The notes under the pieces were generated by a model. The model did no database searches. It was not told the DNA's origin and was given only the letters and a program-made list of their open reading frames with translations. A stretch of 64,000 nt of DNA from Pseudoflavonifractor phocaeensis (lineage in GTDB: Bacteria > Bacillota > Clostridia > Oscillospirales > Oscillospiraceae): NCBI RefSeq assembly GCF_016901735.1, contig NZ_JACLZC010000001.1, forward strand, positions 93,432 to 157,431. Reading direction: 5' to 3'. The first letter of the stretch is position 1; each line of letters opens with the position of its first letter. Positions 15,502-24,047 of the stretch are shown piece by piece. A program made the translations under genes and the position numbers.

Positions 15502-17241
15502 ATGGAACAGAATATTACCTATAACATCGAAGAATTACACCAGCAGCTGGAAGAACGCCTGGACGAGCTGGGCGCCCTGCGCCGCAATGAACGTCTTTCC
15601 GCCCTCCTGGGCGCGCCCTTTATGACCAAGGTAAAGGAGTGGGAGAGCAGTATCCGCAGACAGAAGGATATCCCCTTTACCATCGTGGTCTGCGGCGAGT
15701 TTAAGCGGGGCAAGTCCAGCCTTATCAACGCCCTTTTGGGGGAGGACGTGGTGACCACCGATGTGACCACCGAGACCATTACGCTCAACCGGGTGTGCTA
15801 CGGTGAACACAGCAACGCTCTGGTACTTGCCGGCGGCAAGCGGATGCTCTTGACCGATCAGCAGCTGTGCCGGTCGGAGCTGGAGCGGATTCTGGCGCAA
15901 TCCAAAGAGACAAGTTACCAGCTGGAACTGAAACGTCCCATCGAATTTTTGAAGGATGTTACCATCATTGACACCCCCGGCTTGAACGATTCCCTTCTGG
16001 AGTTTGACGATATGGTGGCCGATGCCCTGATGCAGGCGGACGCGGTGGTCTATGTATTTTCCGTGGTTTACCCCCTCTCCGGCAGAGAGCAGCTTTTCTT
16101 AAAAACCTCCGTTCTGCCCCAGAAGCATACCGAGCTCTTTGTCGTAGGCAACTATACCGATATGCTGGCAAATCCGGCCCAGCTGGAGCGAATGCAGCAG
16201 GAGATCAGAACACGGATGGATACGCTGCTGCCTGGCCAGCGGGTTTATATGCTCAGCGCACTGGATGAGCGCTGCCGTCAGTTGGAGGAGGAACGCCCCA
16301 ACGACACACTTCAGAAGCAGTTGGAAGAGGAATTCTGCTCCTTCCGTAAACAGGTCGCCGACCTGATCCAGGAAAAGAAGGATATGGTCCTGCCGGATCG
16401 GATGGAGCGGATGATGAGCGGTATGCGGGAAGAACTGGGCCAGGAGCTGGATGTCATTGAACACGGCGCCACCATTCAGCAGGACGCCCTCTCCAAAGAA
16501 CAGCAGTCTGCCAAGCAGACCTGTGACGAGATCTTCGCCAAGCAAAATGAAACCTTGCATGCCCTCTCCCAACGCATCGAGCTGATGGAGGGAGACAGCC
16601 TTTTGTGGCTCAGTGAGCTGGCAGAACAGATGCGGACGGAGTCCTGTCATCTGGACGATATCGATTTGGAGGACATCCGCAAATATTACGCCATCTATTG
16701 TATTGATACCTTGCAGGAAGCCCTAAATCGCTGTATGGATTACCACACCGATCTCCTCTATGACGACCTGGACAAAATTTCGGAGGAGCTCTCCCGCAAG
16801 TCAGCCCTCAAACCCTCTACCCCGCAGCACAGTTTTCACTTCAAAATGAACAATAAGACCTGGACCAAGGGCGATAACGTCTCCTTTGTAATCAATCAAA
16901 CCCAGCTGGGTTCCTCCCTCGTCGGTGTTTTTGCCACCGGCGTTGCCGGCGGGATGCGGCAGCGCGAGATGAAAAACAGCCGCAAATCAGTAATCGCAGA
17001 TATCCAGCAGCAGTACGACAAGCTCTCCGTCACGCTGCCCGCAACCGTGAAGCGCACATACGATCAGTTTGCCAGGCAGATCCAGGAGCAGCTCCATACC
17101 TATTTTTCCGACTGCGTTTCCAAAACCCAGCAGCAGACCGAACAGCTGCTGGAGATTGCCCACCGCGCCGCAGATGAAAAGGAGGAGATCCTCCAGGCGA
17201 TCAGGTCCGTACGCAGCCTGTTGGATGAAATCGCCGGATAG
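15502..17241 (+). CDS. Dynamin-like GTPase C of the accessory operon
   Basis: 579-residue dynamin-like protein. It opens with a charged helical region, followed by G1 GEFKRGKSS (65-73), a TTDVTTETITLNR switch region (85-97) and G3 DTPGLND (157-163). The G4 site reads GNYTD (216-220), keeping Asn and Asp but lacking the Lys. Long amphipathic helices follow, with a short GSSLVGVFATGVAGG hydrophobic patch near 474-488 and a coiled C-terminus. ATG 15502 follows GAGGTG with 7 bases; the frame is open from 15487, which overlaps the M48 stop. It ends the operon just before a terminator. Confidence 0.85.
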   Translation: MEQNITYNIEELHQQLEERLDELGALRRNERLSALLGAPFMTKVKEWESSIRRQKDIPFTIVVCGEFKRGKSSLINALLGEDVVTTDVTTETITLNRVCYGEHSNALVLAGGKRMLLTDQQLCRSELERILAQSKETSYQLELKRPIEFLKDVTIIDTPGLNDSLLEFDDMVADALMQADAVVYVFSVVYPLSGREQLFLKTSVLPQKHTELFVVGNYTDMLANPAQLERMQQEIRTRMDTLLPGQRVYMLSALDERCRQLEEERPNDTLQKQLEEEFCSFRKQVADLIQEKKDMVLPDRMERMMSGMREELGQELDVIEHGATIQQDALSKEQQSAKQTCDEIFAKQNETLHALSQRIELMEGDSLLWLSELAEQMRTESCHLDDIDLEDIRKYYAIYCIDTLQEALNRCMDYHTDLLYDDLDKISEELSRKSALKPSTPQHSFHFKMNNKTWTKGDNVSFVINQTQLGSSLVGVFATGVAGGMRQREMKNSRKSVIADIQQQYDKLSVTLPATVKRTYDQFARQIQEQLHTYFSDCVSKTQQQTEQLLEIAHRAADEKEEILQAIRSVRSLLDEIAG

Positions 17242-17276
17242 GCCATCTTTCCGTTCAGACACATCTATACAACAGC

Positions 17277-17312
17277 AAAACGGCAGGGATCAAGGGATCT
17301 CTGCCGTTTTCA
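17277..17312 (+). terminator. Terminator of the dynamin/M48 operon
   Basis: AAAACGGCAG (17277-17286) pairs with CTGCCGTTTT (17301-17310) around an inner GATC element. It lies 35 bases after the last stop. The rest of the spacer to 17461 shows no gene; a GCCGC/GCGGC hairpin lies near 17405. Confidence 0.75.
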
Positions 17313-17461
17313 TCTATACATGGGCCAAAGAGGCAGATCCGCCGGCAGCGTGGACGGATGTATGTTTCCTCTTGTACACGGCATAACATTTCTGTTGACG
17401 AAAAGCCGCGCCGCTCTGCGGCAAAAGGTCTGCCAAGCGCTGAAACGGTTGAGGTGTTTTT

Positions 17462-18913
17462 ATGGAAACCAAACTGGCCGCCGCCTATATCCGGGTCTCC
17501 ACCGAGGATCAGGCCGAGTACTCCCCCGACGCCCAGCTCTCCGAGATCCGCAAGTATGCCGACGCCCACGGTTACCGCCTGCCCCAGGCGTTCGTCTTTG
17601 TGGACGAGGGCATCAGCGGCAAGCACACCGGCAAGCGCCCCGGCTTCCAGCAGATGATCGGCCTGGCCAAAACCAAGCCCAAGCCCTTTGAGGCCATTCT
17701 GCTTTGGAAGTTCTCCCGTTTCGCCCGCAACCGGGAGGACAGCATCGTCTACAAATCCATGCTCCGCCGCCAGCTGGGTATTGATGTCATCTCCATCAGC
17801 GAGCCCCTGGGAGATGACAAAACCTCCATCCTGATGGAAGCCATCATCGAGGCCATGGATGAATACTACTCCATCAACCTGGCCGAGGAGGTCAAGCGGG
17901 GCATGACCGAAAAAGCCCGCCGGGGCGGTCTCCAGAATTCTCCCCCCTTCGGCTACCGGGCGGAGGGCAACCTCCTCCGGCCCATCCCACAGGAGGCCGC
18001 GCTGGTGCGGGAGCTCTTCCGGCGCTTTGCCGGCGGACAGGGCCTCTTCCCACTGGCCAAGTGGCTCAACAGCCTGGGGGTCACCACCCACCGGGGCGGA
18101 CGCTTTGAAAACCGTACGGTGGAATATATCCTCCGCAACCCGGTCTATCTCGGCAAGCTGCGCTGGAACCCCACCGGACGGACGGGGCGGGATTTCGACA
18201 GCGCGGACCTCATCCTGGCCGACGCCGGCCACGAGGCCATCGTCTCACAGGAGCTGTGGGACGCCGTACAGGCCCGCATGCTTCAGGTCAAGGCCCAGCA
18301 CAAATACCATGGCCGCCCCCTCTCGGAACACCGGGACTGGGTGAGCGGACTGGTCCGCTGCGTGAACTGCGGCTCCACCCTGGTTTTTGCCAAGCCCCAC
18401 TACTGGAAGTGCAACGGCTACGTCCGGGGGCGCTGCAAGACCGCCCAGCACATCTCCGACGAAAAGCTGAAGGGGATGATCCTCACTCGTATGGGCTACG
18501 ACGCCGCCGGCGGCCCCGCCCTCACTTATACCATCGTGTACCCCCACACCGGCGGTCTGGACGAAGAGGCGCTTATCCGCGCCCAGCAAAAGCAGCTGAC
18601 CGCCCGTCTGGGCCGCCTGCGGGAAGCCTATCTGGCGGGTGTGGAGGATCTGGAAGGTTACAAGACCGCCAAGAAGGCCATGGATGCCGAGCTGGCCGCT
18701 CTGGACGCCCGCCTGGCCAAGCTGACGCATCTCCCCAATCAGGAGGCCGAAACACCGGAGGCGGAGCCCTTCCGCTGCGCCGTCCTGCTGGCAGACCCGG
18801 AACAGCCTTTGGAGCTGAAAAAAGCAGCCGCCCATGCCATCATGGACCGATGCACCCTGGATAAGGAGGCCAACCGGCTGGAAATCTACTACCGTCTTTA
18901 TTTGCCCGAATAG
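17462..18913 (+). CDS. Large serine recombinase 1 (next to the cotJC 5' fragment)
   Basis: 483-residue site-specific recombinase. The N-terminal resolvase domain has catalytic Ser13 in AYIRVSTEDQ, then QMIGLAK and LLWKFSRFARNRED stretches. The recombinase domain follows (about 160-270), then a zinc ribbon (CVNCG plus a later Cys pair, about 295-325) and a coiled-coil C-terminus. The ATG follows GAGGTG. Its stop (18911-18913) lies 12 bases from a dyad that marks where the cotJC reading frame is broken, as expected when an integrase sits beside its attachment site. Serine recombinases of this type catalyse excision of skin-like elements during sporulation, or phage integration. Confidence 0.92.
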   Translation: METKLAAAYIRVSTEDQAEYSPDAQLSEIRKYADAHGYRLPQAFVFVDEGISGKHTGKRPGFQQMIGLAKTKPKPFEAILLWKFSRFARNREDSIVYKSMLRRQLGIDVISISEPLGDDKTSILMEAIIEAMDEYYSINLAEEVKRGMTEKARRGGLQNSPPFGYRAEGNLLRPIPQEAALVRELFRRFAGGQGLFPLAKWLNSLGVTTHRGGRFENRTVEYILRNPVYLGKLRWNPTGRTGRDFDSADLILADAGHEAIVSQELWDAVQARMLQVKAQHKYHGRPLSEHRDWVSGLVRCVNCGSTLVFAKPHYWKCNGYVRGRCKTAQHISDEKLKGMILTRMGYDAAGGPALTYTIVYPHTGGLDEEALIRAQQKQLTARLGRLREAYLAGVEDLEGYKTAKKAMDAELAALDARLAKLTHLPNQEAETPEAEPFRCAVLLADPEQPLELKKAAAHAIMDRCTLDKEANRLEIYYRLYLPE

Positions 18914-18923
18914 CCGTCTATTG

Positions 18924-18943
18924 CTGTATGGTCCGCCATACTG
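18924..18943. repeat. Putative recombinase attachment half-site junction (J1)
   Basis: Imperfect dyad with arms CTGTATGG and CCATACTG around TCCG, centred at 18933/18934. The right arm is cotJC coding DNA (the Tyr-Gly-Gly codons); the left arm belongs to the recombinase side. Dyads with a short central crossover core are typical of large serine recombinase att sites. Confidence 0.5.
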
Positions 18944-19024
18944 GCTGATGATAAAGGACGCCAGCTGAGGGTTGGGATTTTTGATCCGGACCGGATATTG
19001 CAGCTTCTTTTCATAGACGAACAT
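18926..19024 (-). pseudogene. cotJC: cotJC 5' fragment (codons 1 to about 32)
   Basis: From ATG 19024 the minus strand encodes MFVYEKKLQYPVRIKNPNPQ and continues to SQYGGP, which closely matches the N-terminus of CotJC, a manganese-catalase-like spore coat protein. After the Gly-Gly pair the similarity ends and the frame runs on through the antisense of recombinase 1. The start overlaps the stop of the fused cotJA-cotJB gene (TGATG), the normal cotJ order. The manganese ligands are not in this fragment. The matching C-terminal part lies at 36254-36454 on the other strand. It is either a recombinase-interrupted gene or a remnant. Confidence 0.88.
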
Positions 19025-19503
19025 CAGCCCTCTCCTCCCTTCTCACTGTACTCCTCCCCCATGTTCCACGGCCAGGGGTCCTGAAGCCAGGTGTACCGCT
19101 TGTCATTGGCCGCCGACTGCTGGAACAATGGGCCGTAGGACGCCTCATACTTCTGACGTCCCTCCCGCTCCAGCGCGGCGTACTGCTGGAAGAGCGCAAA
19201 GGCTTCGCTGTCCCCCTGATGGGTGTCCAGATACTGGCCCAGCTCGGCCAGTACAAATTCCAGCGCCTGCAGCTCCGCCAGCGGTCCGCTGCCCACCTTG
19301 CCCGCCTCCGCCTTCAGATGAAAGGGCAGGTTCAGACCGGGAAACAAGGTCCCGTTGCGCAGCGCCTCCTGCTGGCTGTATCGCTTGGAGCCGGTCTGCT
19401 GAAAGGGAACATAAGGCACCGCCAACGGCGCGCACTCAGGCAGCAAGCCGCAGCCGTCCGCGCAGGGCATCACCGGCGCCTGATTCTCTTGATCGGAATT
19501 CAA
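19024..19503 (-). CDS. Fused CotJA-CotJB spore coat-associated protein
   Basis: 159 residues in one frame. Residues about 20-62 are CotJA-like: a Cys-rich start, then AVPYVPFQQ and ALRNGTLFPGLNLPF. Residues about 75-150 are CotJB-like: LQALEFVLAELGQYLDTH, later YGPLFQQSAAN and WLQDPWPWN. In bacilli and most clostridia these are two small separate genes of about 80-90 codons each. AAAGGAGG lies 12 bases before the ATG. The gene should be made in the mother cell during sporulation, with CotJC. The coupled cotJC start overlaps its stop. Confidence 0.85.
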   Translation of the reverse strand: MNSDQENQAPVMPCADGCGLLPECAPLAVPYVPFQQTGSKRYSQQEALRNGTLFPGLNLPFHLKAEAGKVGSGPLAELQALEFVLAELGQYLDTHQGDSEAFALFQQYAALEREGRQKYEASYGPLFQQSAANDKRYTWLQDPWPWNMGEEYSEKGGEG

Positions 19504-19681
19504 AGAAAATGCCTCCTTTGGTCAGATTGGAGGACCCCTCCGGGCCTCCACCCCATCCTATGCCGTTCCGCTCTGCCGGCGCCGGCTCTCTTCTGCGCCA
19601 TGACCCGGTTGTCCGCCGGTTGGGGGGTCTTTTTCCCCCAAACGTCCGCCCGACGCCGCCGGTCGTTTCAAAATGGGCCCA
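19504..19681. other. Spacer upstream of cotJAB
   Basis: No gene is supported. It should hold the sporulation promoter for the minus-strand cotJ unit; no clear sigma-E -35/-10 pair was identified by eye. Confidence 0.3.
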
Positions 19682-19718
19682 TAAAAAATCTGCCCGCCCG
19701 AAAAAACGGACGAGCAGA
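19682..19718 (-). terminator. Terminator of the cation/proton antiporter gene
   Basis: ATCTGC/GCAGAT and CCG/CGG arms (19688-19718) with a TTTTTTAT tail on the minus strand, just beyond the stop at 19735. Confidence 0.7.
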
Positions 19719-19734
19719 TGTCAAACCCTTGAAC

Positions 19735-21330
19735 TTAGAACCGGGCCACTGCCAGCACGTCGCCCGTTTGCAGCACCGTGTCCCCGTTGGGCACGATGGT
19801 CGCATCCCCCCGGCGCACCATGATGACCAGCATCCGCCGGTTGGGCGACAGCTCCCGCAGGGCCTTGTCGCACCAGCGGTGACCGCCGTCAATGGCGATC
19901 TCCTCCAGCGTCAGGTCCTCCCGGTCCTCAAAGGTGGGAGCCGCCAGCACCAGCAGGTCCCCCGCCTCGATGCGGGTGTCGCCTACGGGCAGTACGGTCT
20001 CCTTGCCGCGGAGGATCAGCACCACCAGCTGGCCCGCCGGTATGGACAGCTCCCGCAGACGCTTGCCCGCCATGGGGCTCTCCGGATCCACATGATGCTT
20101 GATAAAGGAGATGTCCCCGTTCTCCTGGTAATCGTTGAAGGTGCGCAGTACGTCGGCTTTTTCGTCGATCATGCCCATCCGGCGGGCCATGACGGGCAGC
20201 AGGCCCCCCTGGACGGACAGAGAGAGAAGCACCACCACAAACACCAGGTTAAAGAGGGAAAAGGGCAGCTCCACCCCCGCCAGCACCACATAGATGGAAA
20301 ACACGATGGAGGCCACCCCACGCAGACCGGACCAGGACACCAGCCCCACCTGCCCCAGCGAGGACCGGAAGGGGGCCAGCAGCGCCGCCGTGGACAGCGG
20401 ACGAGCCGCCAGCGTCAAAAAGAGCATCACCGCCAGCGCCGGCAGAAATACCGCCGGCAGCTCCGCCGGCGTCACCAGCAGGCCCAGCAGGAAAAAAATC
20501 ACCATCTGTGCGATCTCTGTCAGGGCGTCGAAAAAACGCACCATGTCCTTTTTACCGGCAATTTCCCGGTTGCCCATGTAAATGCCGCAGAAGTAGACGC
20601 TCAGATAGCCATTGCCCCCCAGCACCGCCGGCAGAGCGTAGGCAATGGCCGCCACGGCAAAGAGAAAAATCGTATGGCTTTGCGCGCCGTGGAACAGACC
20701 ATCCCGGCCCAGCAGCCACACCGCCACCCAGCCCACCAGCAGTCCACCCAGCAGTCCAAAGGCCATCTGCTGGAAGAGCATCAGAGGCACTGAGATTTCC
20801 TGGCCGCCGATGAGGGCCAGGAGCACCATGGTCAGCAGATAGGCCACCGGATCGTTGGAGCCGGACTCCAGCTCCAAAAGGGAGTCGGTGTGGTCCTTCA
20901 AGGCCAGCTTTCTGGCCCGCAGGATGCTGAACACCGAGGCCGCGTCGGTGGAGGCCATGACCGCGCCCACCAGCAGGCTCTCCAGCAGACCCACACGGAG
21001 CACGAGATGGACGAACGCGCCCACCAGCCCGGCGGTCAGGACCACCCCCAGGGTGGAGAGCAGGAAGGCCCGGGCCATCACCGGCCTGGCCTGCTTGACG
21101 TTGGTGCCGAAGCCGCCGTAAAACATGATGAACAGCAGCGCCACCGAGCAGATCTGTTCCGACAGGGCGTAGTCGTCAAAGGCGATGCCAAAGACCCCAT
21201 TGACGCCGAAACACATACCCAGCGCGATGAAGAGGAGCAGCGACGGCACCGGCAGACGGACCGCCAGACGGTTCATCAGCACGCACAGCGCGATGACCCC
21301 TCCGGCAAAGAGCAGCAACCCATTCAACAT
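19735..21330 (-). CDS. NhaP2/CvrA-type cation (K+)/proton antiporter with two RCK_C domains
   Basis: 531-residue membrane antiporter. About 12 hydrophobic segments fill residues 1-390, with STDAASVFSILRARKL near 133 and LESGSNDPVAYLL near 158 carrying the family's acidic and polar ion-site residues. Two cytosolic TrkA_C/RCK_C-like modules follow (about 395-465 and 470-531), with repeated LVVLILRG/MLVIMVRRG and AGDLLVLA/TGDVLAVA strands. These usually sense ions or nucleotides. K+/H+ exchange is most likely; Na+/H+ is possible. ATG 21330 follows AAGGAG. It lies upstream of cotJAB on the same strand but has its own terminator. Confidence 0.85.
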   Translation of the reverse strand: MLNGLLLFAGGVIALCVLMNRLAVRLPVPSLLLFIALGMCFGVNGVFGIAFDDYALSEQICSVALLFIMFYGGFGTNVKQARPVMARAFLLSTLGVVLTAGLVGAFVHLVLRVGLLESLLVGAVMASTDAASVFSILRARKLALKDHTDSLLELESGSNDPVAYLLTMVLLALIGGQEISVPLMLFQQMAFGLLGGLLVGWVAVWLLGRDGLFHGAQSHTIFLFAVAAIAYALPAVLGGNGYLSVYFCGIYMGNREIAGKKDMVRFFDALTEIAQMVIFFLLGLLVTPAELPAVFLPALAVMLFLTLAARPLSTAALLAPFRSSLGQVGLVSWSGLRGVASIVFSIYVVLAGVELPFSLFNLVFVVVLLSLSVQGGLLPVMARRMGMIDEKADVLRTFNDYQENGDISFIKHHVDPESPMAGKRLRELSIPAGQLVVLILRGKETVLPVGDTRIEAGDLLVLAAPTFEDREDLTLEEIAIDGGHRWCDKALRELSPNRRMLVIMVRRGDATIVPNGDTVLQTGDVLAVARF

Positions 21331-21416
21331 AGAATCTCCTTTCTCCAGAAAAATAAGAATCGCCCGCAGCGACCGAGCGTCACCTCCGTCCGCGGCGGGC
21401 GTTTCAGATGTAACCG

Positions 21417-22133
21417 TTATCCTTCCTCCGGCGGCAGAGGGGCCTTGTGATCCACGGAGGCCTGATAAGTGCGCAAAATCCCCTTCAGCGCGTCGTCATG
21501 CACGCAGAATTCCTCCGTCAGGTGCTCCATGCTGTGCCGCACCCGCTCCAGCTCACCGGAGGCGTGGGAAATGGTGGCGTCAATGTCGCTGCGCATCCGG
21601 TCATAGCTCTCCTGTACCTTGGCGATCCACTGCTCCACTTCCCGTTTGGTCTTTTCCACCTGCACCTGAGCGGCGGCCTCCACCGCCTGGGCCCGGCAAT
21701 GGGCGTCCAGCTCAATGCCCGCCGTCCGGTCCTTGATGGCCTCGTAGGCCTGAGCGGCCCGTTCGGCCTTGGCCAGCCGCTCCTTCAGGGCCGACATCTG
21801 CTCGGAAAGCTCCCCTTGCAGCTCGTCTTGCAGCTTGGACTCCCCCTGGGCCTCTTCCAGAGCCTTGTTCTTCTGGGTCAGCTGGGCGGACAGCGTGTTG
21901 ATCTTGGCGCTGAGCTGGTCGATGCGGCTCCGCCGTTCCAGCCCTTCCTTTTCCAGAAGGGCGGCGCGCTCCCGCAGCTCGTCCCGCTCCGCCTGGACCT
22001 CCGCCAGGGTCTGTTCCAGCTCTTCCAGGCGCTGATTGTGCTCCCGGTTGGCCTTTTCGATATAATCCAGCACGTCCTGCTTCAAAAAGCCGCCAATGGC
22101 CGCCGTGCGGAACTGGATGTCTCCTGTCTCCAT
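21417..22133 (-). CDS. DivIVA-like coiled-coil protein
   Basis: 238-residue cytoplasmic protein. The N-terminus (IQFRTAAIGGFLKQDVLDYI) resembles the DivIVA membrane-curvature domain, in which an aromatic/Gly-Gly-Phe turn is followed by a helix. Residues about 30-200 form a long heptad-rich coiled coil dense in Glu, Leu, Ala and Gln. A role in cell-pole or septum scaffolding is plausible but unproven. ATG 22133 is chosen because AAGGAG lies 9 bases upstream; the frame is open further. A minus-strand promoter precedes it, divergent from the methyltransferase promoter. Confidence 0.65.
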   Translation of the reverse strand: METGDIQFRTAAIGGFLKQDVLDYIEKANREHNQRLEELEQTLAEVQAERDELRERAALLEKEGLERRSRIDQLSAKINTLSAQLTQKNKALEEAQGESKLQDELQGELSEQMSALKERLAKAERAAQAYEAIKDRTAGIELDAHCRAQAVEAAAQVQVEKTKREVEQWIAKVQESYDRMRSDIDATISHASGELERVRHSMEHLTEEFCVHDDALKGILRTYQASVDHKAPLPPEEG

Positions 22134-22189
22134 ATTGATACGCTCCTTCATGGGGCTTGATTCCCCTATGATCCCAAAAATACACAAGC

Positions 22190-22218
22190 ATTGTACCATA
22201 ATTTTTCCCATATTACAA
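22190..22218 (-). promoter_or_regulatory. Promoter of the DivIVA-like gene
   Basis: On the minus strand, TTGTAA (22213-22218) and TACAAT (22190-22195) with a 17-base spacer. Confidence 0.7.
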
Positions 22219-22230
22219 CTTCTATTCTAT

Positions 22231-22259
22231 TTGACGCCCCTTGCGCCAGGTGGTATAAT
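22231..22259 (+). promoter_or_regulatory. Promoter of the methyltransferase-ECF gene run
   Basis: TTGACG (22231-22236) and TATAAT (22254-22259) with a 17-base spacer, close to consensus. It lies about 60 bases upstream of the methyltransferase ATG. Confidence 0.8.
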
Positions 22260-22320
22260 ACTTAAATTGCAGAAGTTGATTTATGCTGGAAAATTTGCGG
22301 GAAATGAAAGAGGACAGCCT

Positions 22321-23184
22321 ATGTGGATTTCAGACAATTGGAAGGACTATGCGCTGCTGGACTGCGGCGGAGGGGAAAAACTGGAACGGTGGGGCAAATA
22401 TCTGCTGGTCCGCCCCGATCCCCAGGCCATCTGGAATACCCCCAGAAAGCACCCCGGCTGGAAGCGCCATGACGCCCGCTATGCCCGCTCCTCCACCGGC
22501 GGCGGACAGTGGGCCAAAAAGGACCTGCCCGAGCGGTGGACGGTGTCCTATGGCGACCTGACCTTCAACATCAAGCCCATGAATTTCAAGCACACCGGCC
22601 TCTTCCCCGAACAGGCCGCCAACTGGGACTTTGCCCGGGAAATGATCCGTACAGCCGGCCGGCCCATCCGCGTGCTCAATCTCTTCGCCTACACCGGCGG
22701 GGCCACCGTGGCCTGCGCCGCCGCCGGCGCCAGCGTCTGTCATGTGGACGCCGCCCGGGGCATGGTCTCCTGGGCCAGAGAGAACGCCAAAAGCTCCGGT
22801 CTGGAAAGCGCCCCCATCCGCTGGATCGTGGACGACTGCGCCAAGTTCGTGGAGCGGGAGATCCGCCGGGGCCGGAAATATGACGCCATCATCATGGACC
22901 CCCCCTCCTACGGCCGGGGTCCCTCCGGCGAGGTGTGGCGGCTGGAGGAAAATCTGTGGCCCTTTGTGGAATTGGTCGCCGGGGTCTTGTCTGACGACCC
23001 CCTCTTTGTGCTCATCAATTCCTATACCACCGGTCTGGCCCCCTCGGTCCTTACCTATATTATGGAGTCCATCTTCACCGCCCGCTTCGGCGGACATACA
23101 GAGAGCCAGGAGCTGGGCCTGCCGGTGTCCGAGACCGGTCTGGCCCTTCCCTGCGGCGCCACCGGCCGGTGGCGCGCCCACTGA
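22321..23184 (+). CDS. Class I SAM-dependent methyltransferase (RlmI/RlmK-like)
   Basis: 287 residues of the SAM-dependent rRNA-methyltransferase type related to RlmI. The SAM-binding start is VLNLFAYTGGATVACAAAGA near residue 117-136, followed by HVDAARGMV and the catalytic/substrate motif DPPSYGRG near 194-201. Members that methylate 23S rRNA usually also have a PUA domain, which is absent here. ATG 22321 follows AGAGGA. It is eleven bases upstream of ecfA1 and may be co-transcribed with it. The exact RNA target is unknown. Confidence 0.82.
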   Translation: MWISDNWKDYALLDCGGGEKLERWGKYLLVRPDPQAIWNTPRKHPGWKRHDARYARSSTGGGQWAKKDLPERWTVSYGDLTFNIKPMNFKHTGLFPEQAANWDFAREMIRTAGRPIRVLNLFAYTGGATVACAAAGASVCHVDAARGMVSWARENAKSSGLESAPIRWIVDDCAKFVEREIRRGRKYDAIIMDPPSYGRGPSGEVWRLEENLWPFVELVAGVLSDDPLFVLINSYTTGLAPSVLTYIMESIFTARFGGHTESQELGLPVSETGLALPCGATGRWRAH

Positions 23185-23195
23185 CGAGGTGCGCC

Positions 23196-24047
23196 ATGGC
23201 TGAGGCAATGATCCAAACCAGAGACCTCCGCTTTTGCTACACCGACACGGAGGAAGTCCAGCCCGTGGTGCTGGACGGGGTGGACCTGGACATCCAGGAG
23301 GGCTCCTTTGTGGCGGTGCTGGGCCACAACGGCAGCGGAAAGTCCACCCTGGCCAAGCATATGAACGCGATTTTGCTCCCCACCGGCGGAAAGGTGCTGG
23401 TGTCCGGCATGGACACCGCGGACGAGGCCCTGCTGCTCCAGATCCGGCGCACCGTGGGTATGGTCTTTCAGAACCCGGACAACCAGATCGTGGCCAACGT
23501 GGTGGAGGAGGACGTGGCCTTCGCGCCGGAAAATCTGGGCGTCCCGCCGGAGGAGATCCGCCGCCGGGTGGACGACGCCCTCAAAGCTGTGGGGATGTAC
23601 CAGTATCGGGAGCACGCCCCCCATCTCCTCTCCGGCGGCCAGAAGCAGCGGGTGGCCATCGCCGGCGTCATCGCCATGGCCCCCCGGTGCATCGTGCTGG
23701 ACGAGCCCACCGCCATGCTGGACCCGGTGGGACGGCGGGAGGTGGTGGACACCATCAAAAAGCTCAACCGCGCCTCCGGCGTGACGGTGGTGCTCATCAC
23801 CCATCACATGGACGAGGCCGCCCAGGCGGACCGCCTGGTGGTCATGTCCAGCGGCAAAATCATCGCGGACGGTCCCCCGAAAACCGTCTTTCAGCAGGTG
23901 GACGCCCTGCGCGCGGTGGGACTCACCGTGCCGGAGACCACCGGACTCCTTTGGGAACTGCGCCAAGCCGGGCTGGACGTCCCCCTGGACGCCCTCTCCG
24001 ACGAGGAATGCGCCCAGGCCCTCTATCAACTGCTCACAAAGGAATGA
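23196..24047 (+). CDS. ecfA1: ECF transporter ATPase EcfA1
   Basis: 283-residue ABC ATPase of the energising module for group II ECF vitamin and metal importers. Walker A GHNGSGKST (about 47-55), Q-loop FQNPDNQ, signature LSGGQKQRVAIAG and Walker B IVLDEPTAMLDP are all present. ATG 23196 follows GAGGTG; the open frame begins earlier without a site. Its stop overlaps the ecfA2 start (ATGA). With EcfA2 and EcfT it should power several S components, including RibU at 41.9 kb. Confidence 0.94.
   Translation: MAEAMIQTRDLRFCYTDTEEVQPVVLDGVDLDIQEGSFVAVLGHNGSGKSTLAKHMNAILLPTGGKVLVSGMDTADEALLLQIRRTVGMVFQNPDNQIVANVVEEDVAFAPENLGVPPEEIRRRVDDALKAVGMYQYREHAPHLLSGGQKQRVAIAGVIAMAPRCIVLDEPTAMLDPVGRREVVDTIKKLNRASGVTVVLITHHMDEAAQADRLVVMSSGKIIADGPPKTVFQQVDALRAVGLTVPETTGLLWELRQAGLDVPLDALSDEECAQALYQLLTKE

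Noticed and set aside
18245..19024. 259-codon minus frame beginning as CotJC
   Set aside because: Only the first 32 or so codons are CotJC; the rest is antisense of serine recombinase 1 and has no family similarity, so it was treated as a gene fragment.
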